From positions 42,178,879 through 42,242,878 of the forward strand of contig NC_089238.1 of the NCBI RefSeq assembly GCF_963924675.1: a stretch of 64,000 bases of DNA. The letters are read 5' to 3'. Below are positions 55,711 through 64,000 of this stretch, in pieces. This DNA is from Phocoena phocoena. Its lineage: Eukaryota; Chordata; Mammalia; Artiodactyla; Phocoenidae. The position numbers and the translations under genes were made by a program. The notes below the pieces were generated by a model. That model searched no databases. It had not been told where the DNA came from and saw only the letters and a program-made list of their open reading frames with translations. Positions within the stretch are counted from its first letter, which is position 1, and each line of letters starts with the position of its first letter.

Positions 55711-58493
55711 CTTAACATGTTTCTTAAACTTCATTTTTTAACTTAAAAAATTTAACTTTTGAAATTTAGTAAACTCCATCTATGTTAGAAGCAATTTATA
55801 ACTTGCATTTAAAGGCAGATACATTTTTTTCTCCCAGATGCTACAGACTTTTGTTATACAGTTTTCTATTACACGTATGTAAAGTATTATACATACGTAA
55901 CATTTCATTTACTTTCTCTTTTATGGGAGGGAAACTAAAAAGAATGCATGCTTTATAGTTATGTAATGTAGTTAGTTGGTTGTGTCATACTAAAAATTTC
56001 CTTTTAAGAATTGTTAAATATTCCTGTCATATCTACAACCTAATTTATTAACGTTAAAAATGGGTAGGCAGATGTCCTTTAGATGAGTAGTGCTTGCTAT
56101 TTACCAAAGAATTTTGTATGATGGTTTCATTGTTGCCTGGTTTTTTTTCCCCTAACATTTGTGTTTTGTAACGTAATCTTTTGAAATAAAGCATAGAATG
56201 TAATGGCAAGATCACTCTTGAAAGACAAAATACCCTTTCTGAGGAATCTGAAGGCTTAGTGTCTTCTTGTAATGCTTTATTTAGAAATGATGTGTAGTTT
56301 TGCAAAGCAAGATGTCAGAAGGACAAGGTAACATCTTTTGCAAATCAGCCCTCCAATGTTATAACAAGTTTTTCATTTCTTAGGTCCCAGTAGAAATTAG
56401 TGTCTGAGTGTTTTAATTTTTTTTCTTCAGTGATGTCTTATGTATCTTATAATGGGTTCTTGAGAGAGTCGTATAGAAATTTGTTTTAGCAGGTGTTTTT
56501 CATCTTTGAATTTGCCCTTATGTACAGGGAAATATTACTTATATGACTGGGCTGACTCTAGGGATTTATGCTTTACAAGACAGTAATTGTTAAACTGTAT
56601 TCTCATCTAGAAAGAAATTTTAGTACATTAGAGCGTCATGAGAAGGCTGTCCTCAAGATCCACACCACATGGCCATGAAAATATTGAAATCATATACTTT
56701 CAAAACTCAGACTTTTTAGGTTGTATGATGAACCTAAAACTAAAATTCATATAGTGTTAGCTAATGTTACACAGTCCATTGTATTATGGGGGGAAAATCC
56801 TTTGCAGTAGTGTTTGAAGCCCAAAGTTCCCAAGTTGTTTTTCATAAGTTTCTGGCCACGTAGAAACCAAATTATTCTAAATAAAAAGCTGCAAAAACTA
56901 CCAGACCACCCAGATACTCATTGAATTTGCTGAAGGTGTCCTGTGGTTTAAAATCCACTTCTTCCAATTTTAAATACTTGGAATCCTCTTGGAATGGCTA
57001 ACATTCAATTTAGGAATTAAAACATAAGCCTCTTATATACCTTATATTTCCCTTTTATTTAAACCTCTGAAAGTCTTAAGTATAAACTGTTTAGGCTGAA
57101 GATACACGTAACTCTCTGTCTATATGTTTGAATGCATCAGAACTATAATTTTGGCGTATTGCTTCCTATGTTTATGTTCTGGTGACAAAGTACACCATTC
57201 CTTAAGCATGTGTTCTCCTCCCATGTTTTTTTCATAAACAGGGTTCATAGTGAAATCACCCCACACTGAGCCCCAAATCCCTTCCCATATGTTTGCCAAT
57301 TATGACATTTCTTTGTCATTCTTTTAACCACATCAGAGAGGGTTGGTACTCACGGCACACTGTCTCAGAAGAGTATCTGAAAGAACACACCTTTACGTAT
57401 GTGCTGAAAAATAGAAACATCTCTGTGTGATTGTGCTCCTTCAGACTTCCTTCTTGGATGTGGGAGAATGGTATTAACTTCTCTCTAATCTTTAAAAGTC
57501 TGCTTTTGTAGGTTTTATTAAAATGCCCTTGGGTTGGAAAATTGTGTTGAGTTAATTGAATATGACTTTAGAATTCAGGTTCATCTGATTTGAGCCTTTC
57601 AGTTCACAGGTGAGGAAACTGATTGAGGATATTAGACATAATTTCAGTTATAATCAGCTTTAATAAAAAGGTTACTCAAATATTATGAAATATTTCCTCT
57701 TGTTCTACAAAGTCCATGTTTAGTATTTGTATGTATATAAATATATTTGTTTATTTATTTTATGACGGAATTAAAGGCTTAATGAATCTTGAACTTTAGG
57801 AACCACTGTATTTAAACAGTTAATTTCTGTTAATTTTGGACTAAAATCAGAGTAGACTTAAAGCAATCTGGTTGTTTGGAATTGGATTCCAGACTCGTTG
57901 GAGAATAAAGAAGCATGCGTATTAATCACTTGGTAAGGCTTTTGGTAGAATTCTGGATTTGAACTGCTCTCTTGTAACTAAAATCATATAGTATTGCAAT
58001 TACTACTATACATACCAAAGGTGGAGAGCAGTCACTTCTCCTGACCAATCTTGCATGTAAATTAAAATGTGGGCAAGAACATAACCAGCCAAGATATGCC
58101 TGAACACCCACAGGGGTAAATTAAAGTCAATCATAAACTGTAGGAATTTCACCTAAGCATCTGTTAGATGCAGCACAGAGCTCTGGAGTGGAAATGAGAA
58201 CGGGGGAGCTGTACACGGAGAGAATGGAAGGGTGAAGATGAAGGAAGGTTTTGTGTTAATAGAACCCTTCTTAATTTTGTTAAATTAAAAATAACTTATT
58301 TGGCTTCTTTCCAAACTTGGCCAAGACACTTGGCTACAAGAGCAGTGCCTTAAAAAACTCTTTCATTTATAGCTGATTAAAAGCAGAGTCACTTTGGCAT
58401 TTATTTGGCTCTTCGTATTCTAAAGAGGATAAGCTTCCTTCTCTTTTCTTTCCTAGATTGCTCTTAAAACAGGGGTTGAGGTACTTAGTTAAA

Positions 58494-58530
58494 AGAAAGA
58501 GAGGGAGGGAGGGAGGAAGGAAGGAAGGAA
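58494..58530. repeat. Polypurine run
   Basis: (GGGA)n/(GGAA)n purine-only stretch of about 37 bases. Confidence 0.85.
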
Positions 58531-58986
58531 ACCATGTATATTTTAAAATTTTTATTGCTTATTACGAACTATTACAATTTCAGTATATTATGGTCTTGAT
58601 TCTTCTGGCCTCTCTCTCCCCCCTCTCTTTCTTCTCTCTCTTGCTTACTACGTTGTCTGAGGCTCACTCTAGTTAGCACACACCAGTGCTTTTGGTTGTA
58701 AAAGAGGCTAAAAACTTGGAAATCTACAGAATCCATTTATATGAACTAACGGATTTAATGTGGTTATAGATTAAACATCATAAAACATATATTACTCCGT
58801 TTCGCTTTCACGTAAGCCTTTCAGATTACCTCCGCTTTTTTTTTTAATACTAAGTCTACATTTTTTTGTTCCATAAATCATTGGTATATGTGTGGATAAA
58901 GAAAGCATAAAAGACCGTGGAATTTTCTTGATAGAATTCAATTATTTCTTGGCTACTGTAGTGGAATATTTAAAAAGGCAACGTTG

Positions 58987-59314
58987 GGCTTCCCTGGTGG
59001 CGCAGTGGTTGAGGACCCACCTGCCAATGCAGGGGACACGGGTTCGAGCCCTGGTCCAGGAAGACCCCACATGCCATGGAGCAGCTAAGCCCCTGCGCCA
59101 CAACTACTGAGCCTGTGCTCTAGAGCCTGCGTACCACAACTACTGAGCCCGTGTGCGTATCCCATGCTCCACAACAAGAGAAGCCACCGCAATGAGAAGC
59201 CTGTGCACCGAAACGAAGAGTAGTCCCCGCTCACCACAACTAGAGAAAAGCCCGCGCGCAGCCAAACACAGCCAAAAATAAATAAATAACTTAATTAGTT
59301 TTAAAAAAAAAAGC
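58987..59314 (+). repeat. CHR SINE, long form
   Basis: Target duplication tttaaaaaggcaacgttg at 58969-58986 and 59315-59332. A further partial copy follows a poly(A) run (see findings). Confidence 0.93.
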
Positions 59315-59924
59315 TTTAAAAAGGCAACGTTGTTAAAAAAAAAAAAAAGGCAACGTTGTGAGATGCACACACAACCGTCATTACCACCCCAGCCTTCCGA
59401 ATCTGCAAAACACTTGCTGTATTTCTCAAAGATTGACCGTAACATGTTTTAGCTAGCCTGACTCATTCTATTCAAGGAGAAATGTCCCAGATTGTTAACA
59501 TCGGGTCTCAAAGAAGTGTAGTAGTATATTAATAGGATTTATCTAAAACTTTTTATTAGAAGTTTTACTTGCCTGTAGGCGATTTCTTTCGGGTTTGGGG
59601 CATGTATTCATTTGCATGACAATGTTTTGGGTATATGAAATTAAAATTTATCTCATGGTCTGCTCTAAAATATCTAGGCCAGTATGTATGTAGGGTTTTT
59701 GGGAATCTTGGAGGTTACTGAAGTCTGTAGTTATGTGTGCATACCCTGGCATATTATTGCATATTGGCAAAGATGATCTTTTGGGCAGCAGTAACTTATG
59801 CTAATGGGTTATTGTCCTCTGGCAGTAAGTTAGCAGGCTTTTTTGTACTATATAGCTAATTAATGAAATCCATAACTTCATTTGATATTTACATAAAGTG
59901 AATTTTAAAATTTAGTATCAGCTT

Positions 59925-60290
59925 TATTAAGGTATAATTCACATGCCATCCAGTTCACCTATTTAAGATGTATAAGTCAAGGGTTTTTAGTATATTCAGA
60001 GCTGTGCAACCATAATCACAAATTAATTTTGGAACATTTTCATCACTCCAAAAAGAAACCACGTAACCTTTAGCAGTCATTTTCCATTTCCCTCCAGCTC
60101 CTCTTCTCCCAGCCCTAGGAAACCACTAATCTACTCTTCTGCCTCTCGGTTTGCCTATTCTGAACATTTCATGTAAATGGACTTTATATAATACATGGTC
60201 TTTAGTTTCTTTCAGTTCACGTAACATTTAAGGTTCATCAGTGTTGTCGCATGTATAAGTACCTTGTTACTGCCAGATTTTTGTTTTTAA
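59925..60290 (-). repeat. L1 3'-end fragment, antisense
   Basis: 'gctttattaaggtataattc', 'agctgtgcaaccataatcac', 'tttcatcactccaaaaagaa', 'tttctttcagttcacgtaac'. Confidence 0.65.
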
Positions 60291-60605
60291 GTTTATTTTG
60301 GTATTTTCTTTCCCCTAACTCCATTCTTGGTGTTTTCATTGTGAAATAAGCCCTAAGGTCTCTAATCGTAACTATTACGATTTCAGAGAGTAAACGAGTT
60401 CACTTCTCTAAGCCACAAAGCAGTCATCTGCATGCTTTTGAGCATTTCCCAGTTGATCTCTATGTTACAAGACAGGAGTTTTTATTTTTTAACAGTGTTT
60501 TCACAAAATGTCATCTTAGCTACAGCCAGTGGCAAGCCACAGTGAACCAGGCTTACCATTGTGACTGCAAATTAGTTCATTGCAATATCGTTTGTACCAG
60601 TGGCT

Positions 60606-60637
60606 TTTTTTTGTTTGTTTGTTTGTTTGTTTTTTAC
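60606..60637. repeat. (GTTT)n microsatellite
   Basis: Five consecutive gttt units within a T-rich run. Confidence 0.85.
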
Positions 60638-60887
60638 AGATAAAAAGAGTTTAGGTCATATTTCTCTATGCTTTCATTAGTGGTTCTTTACTAGGGAATA
60701 CCTGTATATTATCAGAAAAAGAATTCCTAGTCCTCCCATCACATATGGATTTGTAAACATCAAATGGCATGAAAGATGAAGTTCTGTTATTAGCTTCAGA
60801 GTTTGCATGACTATTCGAGAAGATTTATATACTCTGTGTTAATCTTGTTTGTTTGTTTGTTTGTTTTTGAATATGCATCTTCTTCAG

Positions 60888-60916
60888 GACCCTCCGAAAA
60901 ATAATACATGCAAAAG
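60888..60916 (+). CDS. CYB5B: CYB5B coding exon 4 (29-nt micro-exon)
   Basis: Encodes DPPKNNTCK plus two bases (AG) of the next codon, matching the DPSKNDTCK-S segment of human CYB5B just before the transmembrane tail. The acceptor is cttcttcag|GAC (AG at 60886-60887). The donor is AAAAG|gttggt (GT at 60917-60918), less canonical than the others. The next G-T at 60921 (gtattc) would shift the predicted sequence away from the family. It ends in phase 2. A (TTTG)n repeat lies 20-45 bases upstream of the acceptor. The final exon, which should encode the hydrophobic anchor and short C-terminal tail, is beyond position 64000. Confidence 0.88.
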
Positions 60917-61262
60917 GTTGGTATTCCCTTAATAGATTTCCTTATGCTCAACATACTGTGTGGCAAAGAGGTTCTTCCATAAATATACATGTGTAACATA
61001 ACAGAGTACAGTTTGACAGCTCATTCTTTTTTGGTCAAAATTATTACAAATTCAGTAGTTCCTTAGCTTTAGAAAAATTAATTTTTACAGTTTTAGTCAT
61101 CTGAGTAATCTCAAAAAAGTTCTTGCCTTGAGTAATTTTTACATCTTGTTGTAACATAAATTAGAATCACATGTAGTAAGAGGTAAGTATGCATGGACAA
61201 ATGCTACTGTTAATTCAGGCCCACAGTCTCTGTAGCTCAGCCAAGCTATGCAACTTCCACTA

Positions 61263-61304
61263 AAAACTTAATCTCGAAAAAAAAAAAAAAAAACTTAATC
61301 TCGT
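61263..61304 (+). repeat. Poly(A) tract flanked by a direct repeat
   Basis: aaaacttaatctcg occurs just before a pure A tract (61277-61292) and again just after it (to 61303). No other inserted sequence. Confidence 0.8.
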
Positions 61305-61859
61305 TTAATCCTCACAACCACTCTGCACCTACCTTACATATTATGAATGTAATAACAAATGTAAAAATGTATTATTACATTTTACAGAAGAAAAAAATTG
61401 TGTATTGCAGTCATGTTCAGGAATGTGTGCTTCCTCAAAGGTTTACTTATCCCTTGCAGTAATGTTACTAACACAGTAGAATTAGTCCTGAAAGGTATAC
61501 ATTTGTCATCCCTTAAGTGTCTCTACTTGAGATAAGTGTAGAATCCTTGGCTTGTAAAAATTTATAGAGATTATATAGAGCTGTTTTATCTTTCTGAGGT
61601 CCCACTTAAAGCATTTCATAGAGAGAGAGAAAATGTGTCTTTTTTTCCCATCAAAGTACCATGTCTTTTTTGTTTGAGGTGATGGACAGAATATTTTTAA
61701 AAAGTGGAAATTAAAGGAAACTGTTAGTAAATTCAGCTTTCTTAATATTAAGGATTTATGCTCATCCAAAAGCTCCATAAAGAATTTGAAAATACAGGCC
61801 ATAAACTTGCAGTAGACTTACACTACACTTAAAACCAATTAAAAATTACTATGTAGAAC

Positions 61860-62690
61860 ACGTGAAGAATTTTTACAAATCAATTAAAAAGTAACTTAGT
61901 AGAATATGAGAAAAGGACTTAAACAAACACCTTACAGAAGAGGAAGCACAAATATAAGCATATGGAAAAAAAAAGGTTTAATTTCATTTGTCATCAGAGA
62001 GATGCAGATTAAAATCATAGGGTATATTTCACACCTGCCAGATTGGTGAAAATTTTTTAAAATTCTAAAAATAAGAGGCGTTGTTTAGGAAGTGTATTAC
62101 CAATAATCTTAGGCCCTCTTTAGGGTCTTAGGGAGATGTAAAGGGGTACAGTCCCTGTGGAAAACAATTTGGCATTATCAAGTAAATTTGACAATATAAT
62201 AACTTCTGACCCAGCAGTTGCATTTCTTGGGATATATACATACTCAAGAGAAATGTGTGTACAAGTATACCAGTGAATACGTACTAGAATGCTCACAGCA
62301 ACATTATTCAAGATATTAAAATAGGGCTTCCCTGGTGGCGCAGTGGTTGAGAGACCGCCTGCCGATGCAGGGGACACGGGTTCGTGCCCCGGTCCGGGAA
62401 GATCCCACATGCTGCGGAGCGGCTGGGCCTGTGAGCCGTGGCCGCTGGGCCTGTGCGTCCGAGTCTGTGCTCCGCAGCGGGAGAGGCCACAACAGTGAGA
62501 GGCCCGCGTACCGCAAAAAAAAAAAAAAAAAAAAAAAGATATTAAAATATTGGAAACAACCCAAATAACTATTCATTAGTAAAATGAATGAATTCATTCT
62601 GGGATATTCATATAGTGGAATACTTCAAAGCAATAAAAATAACTGAGTCACAACTATGTGCAATAACCTGAATAAATCTGAATGAAGAGA
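61860..62690 (+). repeat. Old L1 ORF2 C-terminal/3' region, sense, split by a SINE
   Basis: 'catcagagagatgcagatta', 'ctgtggaaaacaatttggca', 'gacccagcagttgcatttct', 'gctcacagcaacattattca' then, after the SINE, 'ttggaaacaacccaaataac' and 'gtggaatacttcaaagcaat'. Decayed frame. Confidence 0.8.
62324..62535 (+). repeat. CHR SINE, short-body form, inside the L1 fragment
   Basis: Target duplication aagatattaaaata at 62310-62323 and 62536-62549. Poly(A) about 23 bases. One of the least diverged copies, so probably young. Confidence 0.95.
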
Positions 62691-63240
62691 GTTCTGTATT
62701 ATGGCCAGGAAGTTGTTGAATCTGTATGTCCTTTGGTGCATTTCCTCTGGTTCTGTTCTCAGTGGCCGTAAAGTTACAAAGGATTATATGAGGATTGGTG
62801 GTCAACCGTTCTCAGTCTTGTGCACTGAAGACTTTATCTTCCGTGTTTTGAACTCTTTTGTCCCTTGTGGCTGCTCTGGAAGATATCTGAATTCATTACT
62901 CTTTTGGGGAGATTACTTTTTAAGTTTCCCTGTGCCATATTGCTGTTGTACATACTGACCAACTTGCTTGTGTCTTTAAACAAAGCTACCTGGCTGACGT
63001 TCTAAACGTGTCCAGAACAGCTTTCTGCCATACTTAAATGTACAAAGTGCTAGGCATGTTTAGGCAAAGAGAATCATTTTTATTATTGAACCTTAGCTGG
63101 CTTTTTGGGCTTCAAAGCCTTTTAATACCTAGACTGCATATGTCATAAGTGGAGGGGCAGCCAGGTCATTTGGATCATGGAAGAATTATACCTTAAAACT
63201 AGCAGAGCTAATAAGCTCTGTTAGAGAAGAAGGATCTTTT

Positions 63241-63350
63241 CAGCTGTGTGGCTTGCGGGATCTTAGTTCTCCAACCAGGGATTGAACCTGGGCCACCGCA
63301 GTGAAAAGCGCAGAGTTCTTAACCGCTGGACCGTCAAGGGAATCCCCGGG
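63241..63350 (-). repeat. CHR SINE, minimal form
   Basis: 'cagctgtgtggcttgcggga', 'ccaaccagggattgaacctg', head 'gtcaagggaatcccc'. Flanked by aaggatctttt and aaggattatttt. Confidence 0.88.
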
Positions 63351-63529
63351 AAGGATTATTTTAAGGAGAATAATGACTGTCCTGAAACTCTGAGGAAAGT
63401 TTCTTACAGGACTTTTTAAGCCAACTACCATTTATTTAACTTTATTAGAATTATCAGTATGTTTTGTGTGTGCATGTGTGTGTGTCCTTATTAGTGTCTG
63501 AGCTTAAGTAGGGATTAAGAGGATGGGAA

Positions 63530-63665
63530 TCAGGATAGGAATCAGACTGCTTGACCAACTTCCCTTTGTGATTTTGGGTGCAAAGCTTGTATTTCATATA
63601 TAAAATGAGAATAATAATACCTGTTACATAGGATTGTTGTGAGGATTAAATTTTAAAAATACATG
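63530..63665 (+). repeat. MIR SINE, sense
   Basis: 'ggaatcagactgcttgacca', 'aataatacctgttacatagg', 'attgttgtgaggattaaatt'. Confidence 0.7.
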
Positions 63666-63734
63666 TGGGGCAGATGTAATATTCAACAGTTGTATCATTG
63701 GTTCTAAATTTATAATTATATACATAAAATGGTG

Positions 63735-63965
63735 ACTTTTCATGCTCAAAGATGTTAATTGTAGAATATGTGAAAAAGCATAAAGAAAAATTTAAATTCT
63801 CTATAATCCTGTAACCCAGAAATAACCACTTTATGTCTTTGTGAAAACATATATACTGAGGTGTGTATGTATATATATTTTTGGTATTATACCATACATT
63901 CCATTTTTAATCCTTTTAAAATTATTATTTAACTTCAATCCAGATCTTTGGATTTTTTTATTTCC
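63735..63965 (-). repeat. L1-like 3' fragment, antisense
   Basis: 'tgtgaaaaagcataaagaaa', 'taatcctgtaacccagaaat', 'aaccactttatgtctttgtg'. Same old family as 3180 and 26580. Confidence 0.45.
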
Positions 63966-64000
63966 CCAAATAAAATTCTTTGCTATAAAAATATTAAAAT

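Larger units (their letters stand above)
51741..60887 (+). other. CYB5B: CYB5B intron 3
   Basis: 9.1-kb intron, donor gtaaga, acceptor cttcttcag. Repeats are listed separately. Stretches 51741-53080, 53240-53760, 53980-54915, 55725-58965 and 59360-59920 contain nothing I recognise apart from a polypurine run at 58494-58530 and a C/T-rich run at 58608-58642. Confidence 0.9.
60917..64000 (+). other. CYB5B: CYB5B intron 4, partial
   Basis: Runs off the right edge. No match to the expected CWAYW...-type membrane-anchor exon is seen in any forward frame. Stretches 61305-61855 and 62690-63235 show nothing recognised. Confidence 0.8.

Noticed and set aside
62324..62535. tRNA gene candidates from tRNA-like A and B boxes
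   Set aside because: They are the tRNA-derived heads of SINEs, followed by SINE bodies and poly(A); no free-standing tRNA was seen.
60917..64000. Final CYB5B exon with the membrane anchor
   Set aside because: No forward frame shows the expected hydrophobic anchor sequence flanked by splice sites; it is presumed to lie beyond the window.
1..64000. CRISPR arrays, bacterial operons, phage or endogenous retrovirus genes
   Set aside because: The sequence is intron-containing mammalian DNA; no regularly spaced repeats, ribosome-binding sites, or gag/pol/env-like frames or paired LTRs were recognised.

Overview
The window is nuclear DNA from a placental mammal, almost certainly a whale or dolphin (Cetacea) or a very close relative. 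The gene content is the conserved TERF2 - CYB5B neighbourhood, which lies on human chromosome 16q22. The lineage call rests on more than 30 copies of CHR-type tRNA-derived SINEs, whose head reads like 'ggcttccctggtggcgcag', together with the absence of any recognisable BovB, Bov-A or Alu element.

Layout. Positions 1-2673 hold the 5' end of TERF2 on the minus strand: exons 3, 2 and 1, with the GC-rich promoter up to about 2850. The rest of TERF2 lies to the left of the window. Positions 2850-35230 are an intergenic stretch of about 32 kb. It is packed with CHR SINEs, old L1, L2 and MIR fragments, two Tigger DNA transposon remnants and a few hAT-like pieces, and no other gene is supportable there. 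Positions 35230-35720 are the CYB5B promoter, with several CCAAT boxes. CYB5B runs on the plus strand from 35720 past the right edge: exon 1 (35720-35881), exon 2 (51042-51170), exon 3 (51711-51740) and exon 4 (60888-60916) are present. The last exon, expected to encode the membrane anchor, is outside. Intron 1 contains a disabled processed copy of EMC3 on the opposite strand (about 47940-49165), itself cut by a SINE.

The two genes are divergent but about 33 kb apart, so they do not share a promoter. TERF2 encodes the shelterin telomere-repeat binding protein TRF2; CYB5B encodes the outer mitochondrial membrane cytochrome b5. There is no functional link between them beyond conserved synteny.

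I found no new gene system, CRISPR array, RNA gene or intact mobile element. The points most worth a second look are: loss of the upstream CYB5B start codon found in human; the NF-Y-like CCAAT array upstream of CYB5B; two consecutive micro-exons in CYB5B; four places where two SINEs landed successively in the same target; and three pure poly(A)/poly(T) tracts flanked by apparent target-site duplications, which look like retrotransposition events that inserted only a tail. Comparisons with human proteins and repeat consensus sequences are from memory. Repeat boundaries are read by eye and are good to about 5-20 bases when a target duplication is quoted, and less precise otherwise.
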